DNA of 64,000 nucleotides from Bordetella genomosp. 4 (GCF_002261185.1 NZ_NEVQ01000016.1:1-64000); one strand, 5' to 3'. Shown: positions 17,818 to 27,199, counted from the stretch's first letter. Translations and numbers: made by a program. The notes: generated by a model from the letters alone, not told the origin.

Positions 17818-18055
17818 GACGTCGATCCTTTGGAATAAACAGCACGCCCCACCCAGGGGGCAAATACAGAATGACACAGTCTACTGCTATGGCCGTGCGA
17901 TGCTCTACTGCCACGACAGGACGGGCACTGACAAAGCGCAAACAACGCGCATTCAGCGTTCCGCGGGCAGCGCTTTCCAGCACGGCACAGATGACACTTC
18001 CATTCGCCCCACTGCCCGGCTAGACTGCGATTCTTCGCCTATTCAGGAGACTGTC

Positions 18056-18409
18056 ATGTCTTTTATGATGCTCATCGTCGAGCCGATCGGCCAACGGGCG
18101 CAACGCTCGCCTGAGGAAGGTCATGCCGCCTACGACAGCATGATGCAATTCGCAGCGGATCTGAAATCACGCGGCTTGCTGCAAGACGCACAATCCCTCA
18201 AGTCAGAAAGAGAAGGCGTGAGACTGCAAGTGCGAGATGGCCGGCAACGCCTGCTGGACGGCCCGTATGCCGAGGCGAAGGAAATGATCGGCGGCTTCTT
18301 TCTGCTGAACTGCGACACGCGCGAGCAGGCGATCGCTATCGCTGCCGAATGCCCCGCCGCCCAGTGGTGCACGGTAGAAATACGCGAACTAGGCCCCTGC
18401 TTTGCTTAG
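18056..18409 (+). CDS. YCII/DGPF-domain protein (ECF42-associated)
   Basis: A 117-residue cytoplasmic protein with the YCII-related fold. The DGPF-type signature appears as LLDGPYAEAKEMIGGFFLL (residues about 64-82). DGPF proteins are the conserved genomic partners of ECF42 sigma factors, and such a sigma gene lies one gene downstream (19017). The biochemical role of the family is unresolved; a small-molecule or catalytic role linked to the sigma factor has been suggested. CAGGAGA precedes the ATG. I found no ECF42-type promoter directly in front of this gene, unlike the VOC gene at 18610. Confidence 0.85.
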   Translation: MSFMMLIVEPIGQRAQRSPEEGHAAYDSMMQFAADLKSRGLLQDAQSLKSEREGVRLQVRDGRQRLLDGPYAEAKEMIGGFFLLNCDTREQAIAIAAECPAAQWCTVEIRELGPCFA

Positions 18410-18509
18410 CTTGCGGCAACGGGCCTGCGGGAAGTTTGAGTTGCCACTTGGCGTTGCGATGCCGATTGCATACAGATTGATTAGGGTTTTCCCTTAAATT
18501 CAATTTTCT

Positions 18510-18536
18510 TGTCGATTGCAGGAAATCTGATTCGTC
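18510..18536 (+). promoter_or_regulatory. Candidate ECF42-type promoter
   Basis: TGTCGA at 18510-18515 is followed after exactly 17 bases by CGTC at 18533-18536. From memory, ECF42 promoters described in Streptomyces have TGTCGA at -35 and a CGA/CGTC-like -10. The site is about 74 bases before the VOC gene, whose stop overlaps the sigma gene start, so it would drive both and give positive autoregulation. Confidence 0.5.
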
Positions 18537-18609
18537 GTAGCCATAACAGCCGCAATCAACCTGGCTGCCACGTACCTCCCAACTCGACCTCCCACTTTGA
18601 GAGTCCACC

Positions 18610-19020
18610 ATGCACAAGCAAATTTTCGTCAATCTCGCCGTTGTTGATCTGCCCGCAGCCATGGCCTTTTTCCGCAAACTCGGGTTGGACTTCAATCCCC
18701 AGTTCACCGATCAGAACGCAGCCTGCCTGGTTTTGGGTGAAAACCTATACGCCATGCTGCTCACGCGCGACTACTTCAAGACGTTTGTCAATAAACCCCT
18801 GTGCGACCCGAAGCAAAGCACAGAGGTTCTGATCTGCCTGTCGTGCGAGAGCCGCGCCGAGGTTGACGATCTGGTCGCTCGCGCCGTCGCCGCGGGCGGC
18901 TCGGTACCTCGCGAACCCCAAGACTATGGCTTCATGTACGGGCATGCGTTCGAAGATCTGGACGGCCATATCTGGGAACTGATGTATATGGATCCCAACG
19001 CGGAAATGCCGCAGCAATGA
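18610..19020 (+). CDS. VOC-superfamily (glyoxalase-like) protein
   Basis: A 136-residue protein of the vicinal oxygen chelate fold, built from two beta-alpha-beta-beta-beta modules (about 1-60 and 70-130). The start, KQIFVNLAVVDLPAAMAFFR, and the end, AFEDLDGHIWELMYMD, are typical of the PhnB/glyoxalase-like group, with the possible metal ligand Glu in the last strand. The substrate is unknown. Its TGA overlaps the ATG of the ECF sigma gene (ATGA), so the two are translationally coupled. VOC and DGPF proteins are common partners of ECF42 sigma factors. A candidate ECF42 promoter lies upstream at 18510-18536. Confidence 0.85.
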   Translation: MHKQIFVNLAVVDLPAAMAFFRKLGLDFNPQFTDQNAACLVLGENLYAMLLTRDYFKTFVNKPLCDPKQSTEVLICLSCESRAEVDDLVARAVAAGGSVPREPQDYGFMYGHAFEDLDGHIWELMYMDPNAEMPQQ

Positions 19021-20293
19021 GTTCACGCGACGCCGTCCACCGGGCCATCGAGACCGTCTGGCGCAGCGAGTCCGCCAAAGTCATCGCCAGCGTCGCGCGC
19101 GTCGTGCGCGACGTGGGCCTGGCCGAAGAACTCGCTCAAGATGCGCTGGTCACGGCCTTGGAGCACTGGCCCCGCGACGGCATTCCTGACAAACCAGGAG
19201 CCTGGCTGATGACCACGGCCAAGAACCGCGCCCTCGACCGATTGCGGCAGCACGCATTGCATGAACGCAAGCACGAGCAATTGGGTTATGAAATGGACGC
19301 GTTGCAAACCCATGTCGAACCCGATTTCGTCGACGCACTGGACCAGGCCCGCCAAGACGAGATCGGCGACGACTTGCTGCGACTGATCTTTACGGCCTGC
19401 CATCCTGTGTTGTCAGCCGAGGCACGTGTCGCGATGACGCTACGTCTGCTGGGTGGTTTGCGTACCGATGAAATTGCCCGCGCCTTCCTCGTTTCCGAAG
19501 CCACCATCGCCCAGCGCATTGTCCGCGCCAAGCGGACCCTGCGCGAGGCACAAGTCCCATTCGAAGTTCCTCGTGGAAAGGACTTGGCGGCGCGCCTGAT
19601 TTCAGTGCTGGAAGTGATTTACCTGATTTTCAACGAAGGCTACGCCGCCACGGCAGGCGAGGACTGGACGCGTCCCACCCTTTGCGATGAAGCCCTGCGA
19701 TTGGGCCGCATTTTGTCTCACTTGCTCCACAAGAAAGCGAGGTTCACGGTCTGGTAGCGTTGATGGAACTGCAGGCTTCGCGACTGGCGGCTCGGACCGA
19801 TGAACAAGGCCACCCGATCTTGCTCATGGACCAAGACCGCAGCCGCTGGGATGCGCTGCAAATTCGACGCGGCCTGGCCGCATTGCATCGCGCACAGAGC
19901 CAGCAGGACACATTGGGCCCGTACGCCCTGCAAGCAGCGCTCGCTGCCTGCCACGCACGCGCCGCTCGTGCCGAGGACACCGACTGGCCGCAGATCGTTG
20001 CGCTGTATGACGCATTGGTGCAAACCGCCCCCTCGCCTATCGTCGAACTCAACCGGGCGGTCGCGGTAGGTATGGCGTACGGCCCGCAGGCCGGGCTCGC
20101 GCTGACCGATGCCTTGCTGACTGAATCGTCTCTGGCCGACTATCACCTGCTGCCCAGCGTACGCGCCGATTTCCTGGAGAAGCTGGGCCGCCGCGACGAA
20201 GCTGACGCGGAATTCCACCGCGCCGCCGCCCTCACTCGCAACGCGCGTGAACGTGAGTTTCTACTGTCCCGAGCGCGTGCGCTCAAGTCCTGA
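19017..20293 (+). pseudogene. ECF42-type RNA polymerase sigma factor, frameshifted
   Basis: Two abutting frames together make one SigJ/ECF42-like sigma factor of about 424 residues, the normal size. The first (19017-19757) holds sigma region 2 (AEELAQDALVTALEHWPR), region 4 (FLVSEATIAQRIVRAKRTL) and the start of the C-terminal domain (LIFNEGYAAT). It then runs into a wrong frame and stops after RFTVW. The second, in another frame, resumes with EVHGLVALMELQASRLAA and continues through the TPR-like C-terminal extension to 20293. Adding one base in the CTCC run at 19725-19728 restores LLPQESEVHGLVALM. It is either a true inactivating deletion or a sequencing or assembly error. It overlaps the VOC gene by four bases. 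Confidence 0.88.
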
Positions 20294-20426
20294 ACCGCCT
20301 TGAAACGCCCCGTAACGCGAGGTCCCTGCGGACAGTCACATGCGCAAACATCCGAAAGCTTGAACCATACTCGGTGGGCTTGTCATCATGGAGGGGTACG
20401 ACGTTCAAACTATGAAGGAGGTCTCC

Positions 20427-20843
20427 ATGCCGCGTTCTACATACGCATTCTTTGCCGCAGCCGTACTCGCCGCGAGCCTGTCGCCCGCAGCGGTTCTGGC
20501 CCAAACGGCACAGGCACCGGCTGCGCAACCCCCTGCTCAAATGCAGCCTGCCATCAAGCCGACTGAAGCACAGCTGCAGAAATTCGCCAGCGCCTCGCAA
20601 AAGGTCGCCATGGTTGCCGACGAGTATCGCCCGAAGCTGCAAGCCGCAAAGGACGAACCCGCTCGCCAACAGGTCTATCGCGAAGCCGATGACAAAATGG
20701 TAAAGATGGTGCAAGCCGATGGTCTGACGGTGGATGAATTCAACGGCATCGGTCAAGCCGTCGAACAAGATCCGCAACTACGCCAGCGCGTGATCGACAT
20801 GGCTCAGAAAAACGCGCCCGCAGGCGGTACGGCGCCTCGGTGA
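20427..20843 (+). CDS. DUF4168-like periplasmic protein
   Basis: A 138-residue exported protein. The N-terminus is a Sec signal peptide with cleavage near AVLAQT (about residue 25), followed by a Pro/Gln/Ala-rich linker and a helical domain (about 50-130) with KFASASQKVAMVADEYRPKL and the late QAVEQDPQLRQRVIDMAQ, the pattern of DUF4168 proteins. Function unknown. The ATG at 20427 is preceded by a full AAGGAGG; the open frame begins 13 codons earlier, without reason to use it. It lies after the frameshifted sigma gene with a 133-base gap and has no evident functional link to it. Confidence 0.75.
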   Translation: MPRSTYAFFAAAVLAASLSPAAVLAQTAQAPAAQPPAQMQPAIKPTEAQLQKFASASQKVAMVADEYRPKLQAAKDEPARQQVYREADDKMVKMVQADGLTVDEFNGIGQAVEQDPQLRQRVIDMAQKNAPAGGTAPR

Positions 20844-20853
20844 GCCCTCGCGC

Positions 20854-21072
20854 TCAATAGTGCGGCGGAATCTCGTCAAGCAGACTCCGAAAAGACCCGC
20901 CCGCATTATCTGGCGCTTGTTGGCGTAAATCCGCCAGCTCACGCGCCATCCGCTCGATCAGTTGTTGCTGGCGAAACAGCGACTGGTTCAACTGATCGAG
21001 CATATCCTCGGCCAAGCCCAGTTTGATTTCCAGATCCGCCAGACGACGGTCGGTATCAGTAGCAGCATTCAT
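20854..21072 (-). CDS. slyX: SlyX family protein
   Basis: A 72-residue helical protein matching SlyX in length and pattern: DRRLADLEIKLGLAEDMLDQ, a run of heptads through LNQSLFRQQQLIERMARELA predicted as coiled coil, and the conserved C-terminal end with DEIPPHY. Its molecular role is not established; the name comes from its position next to slyD in E. coli, a context absent here. It is convergent with the DUF4168 gene, ten bases apart. The 172-base gap behind its start (21073-21244) shows no gene. Confidence 0.88.
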   Translation of the reverse strand: MNAATDTDRRLADLEIKLGLAEDMLDQLNQSLFRQQQLIERMARELADLRQQAPDNAGGSFRSLLDEIPPHY

Positions 21073-21244
21073 CTTGATTCACTTTAAACAGTCTGCGGCA
21101 TGTGCTCTGTGCGCATCGATAATCCGATGACCTGCTATCGATGCATCAGTCATCGACATCAACGCCCATAGGCTCACTTCGAGCGTCCGCGTCCACTAGC
21201 GCGCCGCTGAAGGACATTATCGCAGGTCTGGCTCGGCCCATACC

Positions 21245-22177
21245 TCATCTGCTCGCCCGCGGCAGCAACAATCCCGGCCGCCCGACATGCGCGGCATGGG
21301 CCTTGTCCATAATGAACTCGATCAATAGCGTCAATGCGCGAGGTTGATGCCGGCTCGGCATTGCCAGCAAATACATTCCCCGTCCAAAAATGCTCAAGCG
21401 CCAGTCATCCAGCGCCGTCAGCAGGCGCTCCTGGACAATATCTTCATACACGACATAGTCCGGGACAATCGCTACGCCCAAGCCAGCCAGCGCGGCATCC
21501 CGCAAAAACGCGTAGTTGCGTGACACAATCGTCGGGTCCAGAGTGACCTGCTGGCGTTGATTGCCCTGATAAGCCGACAGCCTCAATGGCCGGCCGATCA
21601 CCGCCGCGCTGATTACTGGCGCCCCCGACAGATCATCGAGGTTACGCGGCAGAGCATGACGTGCCCGATAAGCCGGCGACGCGCAGACCACGTAACGCAC
21701 TTGTCCCAGCTCGCGCGCCACCAGGTGACTGGGAGGCTCTGACATGATACGCACTGCGATATCCACCTCGTCACGCAGCAGGTCCTCGACACTGTTCTCG
21801 AACAGAACGTCCAACACAATATCGGGGTAGCTGCGTTTGAACTCGAGCAACCACGGCGTCATGACGAACTGGCCATAGCCGCTGGGCACACTCAAGCGGA
21901 CGCGCCCCTGCGGCGTTCTACCCAATGATTCTACGGACTCCTGAGCAGCGGCGAGCTCATCGCGGATGCTGCAACCATGCTGATAGAGCTTGAGCCCGAT
22001 CTCGGTGGGCTCGACGCGGCGCGTCGTACGCCGCACCAGTTGCATCCCTACTGCCCGCTCCAATTGACTCAGGTGATAGCTCACATTGGCTCGCGTCATT
22101 TTCAGGCGACGCGCGGCCTCGCTCAGGTTACCCGCGTCGAGTATTTCCACCAGCAGCGTCAGTGATTTCGTGTCCAT
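21245..22177 (-). CDS. LysR-family regulator of the acyl-CoA cluster
   Basis: A 310-residue LysR-type regulator. The N-terminal winged helix (residues 1-60) contains NLSEAARRLKMTRANVSYHL, and the rest is a type 2 periplasmic-binding-like effector domain with the SVPSGYGQF start typical of the CrgA/AaeR-like subgroup. It is divergent from the acyl-CoA dehydrogenase operon beginning at 22356, with a 178-base gap containing repeated ATTGTCAA/AATGTCAA motifs (for example 22187-22194), the probable binding region. The effector is probably an intermediate of that pathway; nothing in the sequence names it. Confidence 0.88.
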   Translation of the reverse strand: MDTKSLTLLVEILDAGNLSEAARRLKMTRANVSYHLSQLERAVGMQLVRRTTRRVEPTEIGLKLYQHGCSIRDELAAAQESVESLGRTPQGRVRLSVPSGYGQFVMTPWLLEFKRSYPDIVLDVLFENSVEDLLRDEVDIAVRIMSEPPSHLVARELGQVRYVVCASPAYRARHALPRNLDDLSGAPVISAAVIGRPLRLSAYQGNQRQQVTLDPTIVSRNYAFLRDAALAGLGVAIVPDYVVYEDIVQERLLTALDDWRLSIFGRGMYLLAMPSRHQPRALTLLIEFIMDKAHAAHVGRPGLLLPRASR

Positions 22178-22355
22178 AAGGACTAATTGTCAAATTTTTT
22201 TGAACGCAATGTCAACTGTAGATGTAATTGTCAAGCCTTGCTTACTGATGAAGAATAGAACGCTGCCGCGGCCTATATCCCTCTTCCCGTCAGGAGGTTT
22301 GTACGCGTGTAGCCGCGCCGGCTTGTTTGCAATTTACTGATCGCGAGAATCCCTG

Positions 22356-23552
22356 ATGGATCTGACTTTCACTCCCGAAGAAGAGGCCTTTCGCACCGAG
22401 GTGCGTGCATTCCTGGCCGCCGAACTGCCCGAGTCCCTGGCTCGCAAGGTGCGTGAACACCGCCATCTGCACAAAGCCGATATGGAGGCCTGGCATGCGA
22501 TCTTGAACGCCAGAGGTTGGCTCGCCAGCCACTGGCCGCAGGAATACGGCGGCACGGGCTGGACGGCTGTGCAGAAATTCATTTTCGAAAACGAATGCGC
22601 ACTCGCCCACGCCCCGCGGATCGTGCCGTTCGGCCTGAGCATGCTGGGGCCAGTGCTGATCAAATACGGCAACGAAGCACAGAAGCGTTATTGGCTGCCG
22701 CGCATCCTGAATGGTGAGGACTGGTGGTGCCAGGGCTATTCCGAGCCCGGTGCGGGCTCGGATCTCGCGTCGCTGAAGACCAGCGCCGTACGCGATGGCG
22801 ATCACTACATCGTCAACGGCCAAAAAACCTGGACCACCTTGGGCCAGTACGCCAACATGATTTTCTGCCTGGTGCGCACGCGCACCGACGGCAAGCCTCA
22901 AGAAGGCATCAGCTTTCTGCTGATCGACATGAACACCCCTGGCATCGAAGTCCGCCCCATCGTCACCCTGGATGGCGGTCACGAGGTTAACGAAGTCTTC
23001 TTTTCCGATGTCCGCGTCCCCGTCGAAAATCTGGTGGGCGAAGAAAATCGTGGCTGGTCCTGCGCCAAGTACCTGCTGACCTACGAGCGCACCAATATTG
23101 CAGGGATCGGTTTCTCGACAGCGGCCTTGCTACAGCTGAAGGAAGTCGCCGCTCGACAACAGAAAAACGGCCGTCCCCTGCTGCAAGATCCCGCCTTCGC
23201 AACCCGTCTGACGCGTATCGAAATCGACCTGGACAACATGCGCATCACGAATCTGCGCGTCCTGGCTGCCGCAGCCAACGGCGGCGCACCCGGCGCAGAA
23301 AGCTCGATGCTGAAGATCCGCGGCACGCAGATCCGCCAGGAAATTTCATCGCTGAACCGCCGCGCCATGGGCCCCTATGCACGCCCCTATGTGGCTGAGG
23401 CGCTCGAGGATGGCAACCAGCATCTGAGCATCGGCCCGGCAGGCGCGGACAGCGCCGCTGCGCAGTACTTCAACAACCGCAAGCTGTCGATCTTTGGCGG
23501 CTCAAACGAAATCCAGAAGAACATCATCTCGAAGATGATTCTGGGCCTGTAA
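22356..23552 (+). CDS. Acyl-CoA dehydrogenase, first of an adjacent pair
   Basis: A 398-residue FAD-dependent acyl-CoA dehydrogenase that introduces a 2,3 double bond. The FAD/substrate segment GYSEPGAGSDLASLKTSA (about residues 128-145) and the C-terminal FGGSNEIQKNIISKMILGL are diagnostic. The second gene of the pair starts ten bases after its stop. Adjacent, unequal acyl-CoA dehydrogenase genes of about 400 and 380 residues often form mixed alpha2-beta2 enzymes that act on bulky substrates such as steroid side chains; that arrangement is possible here. The gene is the first of an operon continuing with a CaiB CoA-transferase and a Bug binding protein, and it is divergent from a LysR regulator. 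Confidence 0.92.
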   Translation: MDLTFTPEEEAFRTEVRAFLAAELPESLARKVREHRHLHKADMEAWHAILNARGWLASHWPQEYGGTGWTAVQKFIFENECALAHAPRIVPFGLSMLGPVLIKYGNEAQKRYWLPRILNGEDWWCQGYSEPGAGSDLASLKTSAVRDGDHYIVNGQKTWTTLGQYANMIFCLVRTRTDGKPQEGISFLLIDMNTPGIEVRPIVTLDGGHEVNEVFFSDVRVPVENLVGEENRGWSCAKYLLTYERTNIAGIGFSTAALLQLKEVAARQQKNGRPLLQDPAFATRLTRIEIDLDNMRITNLRVLAAAANGGAPGAESSMLKIRGTQIRQEISSLNRRAMGPYARPYVAEALEDGNQHLSIGPAGADSAAAQYFNNRKLSIFGGSNEIQKNIISKMILGL

Positions 23553-23561
23553 GGAGCCGCC

Positions 23562-24701
23562 ATGAATTTCAACCATACCGAAGACCGGCGCATGCTGTCG
23601 GATATGCTCACGCGCTTTGTGGCCGAGCAATACGGTTTTGCCGTGCGCGACCGTATTGCGAATTCCGCCGAAGGCTACAGCATGGAGTTCTGGCAACGCT
23701 ATGCTGAACTAGGTGCGATCGGCGCCTTGTTCGACGAGGCCAATGGTGGATTTGGCGGCCATGGTTTTGACATCGCTGTGGTGTTTGAAGCATTGGGGCG
23801 AGGCCTCGTTGTCGAGCCATTTCTCGATACTCTGATGGCCGGCGACGCTATCGCTGCCGTAGGAACCTCGGCCCAAAAAGACATCCTGGAAAGCGTGCAA
23901 ACCGGCGCAACGCGAATCGCACTGGCGCACACGGAACCGCAAGCCTATTACGAGCTGGCCCACGTTGACACCTATGCGGTACGTAACGAGAACGGTTGGA
24001 CGCTGAACGGCCACAAAGCCGTCGTCGCCCAAGCCGAACATGCCGATGTATTCGTCGTATCGGCACGCACGTCCGGCGACGCAGAAAGCGAACAAGGCAT
24101 CACCCTGTTTCTGATACCGGCAACCACGCCCGGCCTGCATATCAACGGCTACCCATTGATCGATGGCGGACGTGCGGCCGATATCACGTTACGCGACCTC
24201 GCACTACGGGACGATGCAGTCTTGGGCACGATCGATCAGGGATACGCCACCCTGGAACGCAGCGTCGGCAAAGGCGTCCTCGCGTTGTGCGCAGAGGCCC
24301 TCGGCGCCATGGACGCAGCCCGGGACGCAACCTTGGACTATCTGCAAACGCGCAAACAATTCGGCGTCCCTATCGGTCGGTTCCAGGCGCTGCAACACCG
24401 TATGGCCGACGTCCTGCTGGAAATCGAGCAGGTCCGCTCCGCAGTCATCAACGCGGCCGCGCAACTCGATCACGCCGACCGGATCACACGCGAACGCGCC
24501 CTGTCCGCTGCGAAATACACCATCGGCCGCGTTGGCACGCTGGTCGCCGAAGAATGCATCCAGTTGCATGGAGGCATCGGCATGACATGGGAACTGCCCC
24601 TCGCGCACTACGCCAAACGGCTGATCATGATCGATCATCAGTTGGGTGACGAAGATCATCACCTGAATCGCTATATCGCCTTGGCTAACCAGTCCGGTTG
24701 A
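23562..24701 (+). CDS. Acyl-CoA dehydrogenase, second of the pair
   Basis: A 379-residue acyl-CoA dehydrogenase homologue, more divergent than its neighbour. The N-terminal helical domain starts NFNHTEDRRMLSDML; the C-terminal domain has RKQFGVPIGRFQALQHRMAD and QLHGGIGMTWELPLAHYAKR, which is the form seen in the partner subunits of heteromeric acyl-CoA dehydrogenases. The usual middle-domain motif (SEPxAGSD) is replaced by AHTEPQAYYELAHV, so FAD or substrate contacts probably depend on the other subunit. Ten bases separate it from the first subunit gene, and its stop overlaps a possible TTG of the next frame. Confidence 0.88.
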   Translation: MNFNHTEDRRMLSDMLTRFVAEQYGFAVRDRIANSAEGYSMEFWQRYAELGAIGALFDEANGGFGGHGFDIAVVFEALGRGLVVEPFLDTLMAGDAIAAVGTSAQKDILESVQTGATRIALAHTEPQAYYELAHVDTYAVRNENGWTLNGHKAVVAQAEHADVFVVSARTSGDAESEQGITLFLIPATTPGLHINGYPLIDGGRAADITLRDLALRDDAVLGTIDQGYATLERSVGKGVLALCAEALGAMDAARDATLDYLQTRKQFGVPIGRFQALQHRMADVLLEIEQVRSAVINAAAQLDHADRITRERALSAAKYTIGRVGTLVAEECIQLHGGIGMTWELPLAHYAKRLIMIDHQLGDEDHHLNRYIALANQSG

Positions 24702-24784
24702 CGACATGCCATGCACAGACTGTGCTGACACAAACCATCACCTGGGCCAATGCATCGCAGCGGCCCGCCAACCGAGTTGATGCC

Positions 24785-26038
24785 ATGCCAGACACACATA
24801 CCGCCCACACCTACGATCAAGACCTGCCGCTGGAAGGCATACGCGTGCTGGACCTCTCGCGCGTCTTTGCCGGCCCGCTGTGCGGCCAGGCCCTGGCCGA
24901 CTTTGGTGCCGAGGTGATCAAGGTCGAGCATCCCGTCCGCGGCGACGACACGCGCGATTGGGGTATGCGCATCGGCAAAACCGAGACGACCTACTACAAC
25001 AGCATGAATCGCAACAAGCGATCCATCACGCTGGACCTGCAAAGTCCCGAAGGCCTGGCCCTCATCTACGATCTCCTGCCCCAGTTCGACGTGGTCCTGC
25101 ACAACTTCAAATGCGGCGGCGCCGACAAATTAGGCCTGGGCTACGAGCAACTCAAAGCCCACAAACCGGACCTCATCTATTGCGCGATCAGCGGCTATAA
25201 CAGCGCCGGCCCAGAAGCCACTCGACCGGGTTACGACCTCGTCATCCAAGGCGAAAGCGGATTGATGGCCCTCAATGGCGAAGCCAGCCAGCCGCCTTTG
25301 AAATTCGGCGTCGCGACGGTCGACATGATGACCGGCATGTATGCCGCACAAGCCGTATTGGCAGCGCTGTTCCGGCGTGAACGCAGCGGTAAAGGGCGCC
25401 TGATCGAAATGGCGCTTTACGACTGCGGCATCATGGTGACGAGCTACTACGGGCTCGACGCCTTGCTGCTAGGACGGGATCCGCAACGCTACGGCAACGC
25501 GCATCCGTCCATCGTGCCTTACGGCATGTTCGAGGCCGCCGATGGTCCTTTTATCATCGCCGTCGGCACCAATACGCAGTTCGACAAATTCTGCCGCCAA
25601 GTCGTCATACGCCCCGACATCGTCGAGGATCCACGCTATGCCACGAATATCGAACGCGCCAAGAATCGCTTGACCCTGCTGCCCATGGTGACGGCTTTGC
25701 TCCGCGAATTTCCCCGCGATCTCTTGCTGCAACGCCTGAACGAATGCGGTATTCCCTGCGGCAAGGTGCTGGGCTTGCACGAAGCACTCACCAGCGAACG
25801 TACACGCCAGGGCGGCCTGCTGCAAAACCTGCCGCACCCCGTCGCGGGATCCACCCACGTCTATGCCCCACCCTATCGGCTCGACGGCCAGCGCCTGCCC
25901 ATCCGTCATGCGCCGCCGACCTTGGGCGAAGGCACCAAAGACGTATTACAGCGGCTGCTGCAGCTATCCGAATCCGAATTACGCGCCTTGCAAGCCAAAG
26001 GCGTGTTGACCCTGCCGGGAGAAACCCCGGCTGAATGA
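24785..26038 (+). CDS. CaiB/BaiF-family CoA-transferase
   Basis: A 417-residue family III CoA-transferase that moves CoA between carboxylic acids. It has the N-terminal EGIRVLDLSRVFAGPLCGQ, the acidic FGAEVIKVEHPVRGDDTR, and the catalytic Asp in RPGYDLVIQGESGLM, as in formyl-CoA transferase. The ATG at 24785 is the most likely start although its ribosome-binding site is weak; an upstream TTG at 24698 in the same frame overlaps the previous stop. It probably activates the acid oxidised by the two acyl-CoA dehydrogenases, with succinyl-CoA or another acyl-CoA as donor. A paralogue with a similar role is at 28739. Confidence 0.92.
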   Translation: MPDTHTAHTYDQDLPLEGIRVLDLSRVFAGPLCGQALADFGAEVIKVEHPVRGDDTRDWGMRIGKTETTYYNSMNRNKRSITLDLQSPEGLALIYDLLPQFDVVLHNFKCGGADKLGLGYEQLKAHKPDLIYCAISGYNSAGPEATRPGYDLVIQGESGLMALNGEASQPPLKFGVATVDMMTGMYAAQAVLAALFRRERSGKGRLIEMALYDCGIMVTSYYGLDALLLGRDPQRYGNAHPSIVPYGMFEAADGPFIIAVGTNTQFDKFCRQVVIRPDIVEDPRYATNIERAKNRLTLLPMVTALLREFPRDLLLQRLNECGIPCGKVLGLHEALTSERTRQGGLLQNLPHPVAGSTHVYAPPYRLDGQRLPIRHAPPTLGEGTKDVLQRLLQLSESELRALQAKGVLTLPGETPAE

Positions 26039-26128
26039 CAAAGCAAACCGCGAACTCGGGATCATGACAAAGATCAGACCCGGTCCAACGCGGCATTCCA
26101 TCAGTACCGCTAACGGAGACAACCCATC

Positions 26129-27109
26129 ATGCCATCGACTACCCGCCGTGCCTGCTTTCGGCTGACACTGGCTGCCCTATTGAACCTGGCCATCGCATGG
26201 CCCGCCATGGCGCAGACCGATTTTCCCACCAAGCCCATCACATTGATTGTGCCCTTTCCCGCTGGGGGCTCCACAGATCGCCATCTGCGCGCTGTCGCGG
26301 CGGAGGCGAGCAAATCGCTGGGTCAGAACGTCGTCGTCGAAAACCGTCCGGGCGCGGGCGGCACCATGGCGCCCGGCAACATGGCCAGATCGGCCAAGCC
26401 CGACGGCTATACGATCAGCCTCTATCCATTAGGCATGCTGCGCATGCCCTACATGCACAAAACCGACTGGGACCCGATCAAAGACTTCACCTTCATCGTG
26501 GGCCTGTCCGGCTATACCTTTGGCTTCACAGTCCGTGCAGATTCGCCATTCAAGACCTTTAACGACTACATTGCCGCGGCTCGCGCCAAACCGGGCGAAA
26601 TCGATTATGGATCCACAGGCGTAGGGTCGTCCCCCCACCTCCTGATGGAAGAACTCGCCATCAATGCCAAAGTGAAATTGACGCACGTACCCTTCAAGGG
26701 CAACGCCGACATGCAACAGGCGCTGCTGGGCGGACACGTCATGGCGCAAAGCGATGCCAGCGGATGGGATCAATTTGTCGATAGCGGCAAAATGCGTTTG
26801 CTGGTGACCTTTGGCGAAAAACGCACCACGCGTTGGCCCGATGTCCCGACAGCAGCGGAACTGGGCTATGGCGTCACATCGACGTCGCCTTATGGCCTGG
26901 CTGGCCCCAAAGGCATGGATCCCGCCGTGGTCAAGAAACTGCACGATGCCTTTAAAACCGCCCTGTTTTCCGCACAAAGCATGGAGATCATGAAGCAGCT
27001 CAACCAAGAGCCCGTCTATCGCAATAGCGACGACTACCGCGAATGGGCCATCGCCACCTACGCAAAAGACAAGACCCTGATTGAGCATCTGGGCCTGATG
27101 GCGAAATAG
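26129..27109 (+). CDS. Bug-family periplasmic solute-binding protein
   Basis: A 326-residue tripartite tricarboxylate transporter (TTT) binding protein. A Sec signal peptide (cleavage near AMAQTDFP, about residue 29) is followed by the family signatures FPTKPITLIVPFPAGGSTDR, VVENRPGAGGTMAPG and DYGSTGVGSSPHLLMEELA. GGAG precedes the ATG. It ends the acyl-CoA dehydrogenase operon and probably captures the carboxylic acid degraded by it. No TctA or TctB membrane gene is near it, so it must share a membrane complex encoded elsewhere or act in sensing. Confidence 0.92.
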   Translation: MPSTTRRACFRLTLAALLNLAIAWPAMAQTDFPTKPITLIVPFPAGGSTDRHLRAVAAEASKSLGQNVVVENRPGAGGTMAPGNMARSAKPDGYTISLYPLGMLRMPYMHKTDWDPIKDFTFIVGLSGYTFGFTVRADSPFKTFNDYIAAARAKPGEIDYGSTGVGSSPHLLMEELAINAKVKLTHVPFKGNADMQQALLGGHVMAQSDASGWDQFVDSGKMRLLVTFGEKRTTRWPDVPTAAELGYGVTSTSPYGLAGPKGMDPAVVKKLHDAFKTALFSAQSMEIMKQLNQEPVYRNSDDYREWAIATYAKDKTLIEHLGLMAK

Positions 27110-27154
27110 ATCGCTCATCGTCCCGCAACGCGGCGCGACGTACTGACGCCACCT

Positions 27155-27199
27155 CCTATTCGGACTCTACGCCCGACAACGGAAAAGGATCCGAATAGG
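27155..27199. terminator. Stem-loop between two convergent Bug genes
   Basis: Perfect ten-base arms CCTATTCGGA and TCCGAATAGG separated by 25 bases, between the stop of the plus-strand Bug gene (27109) and the stop of the minus-strand Bug gene (27245). No clear T-tract. A convergent terminator or an mRNA 3' end structure is the simplest reading. Confidence 0.4.
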
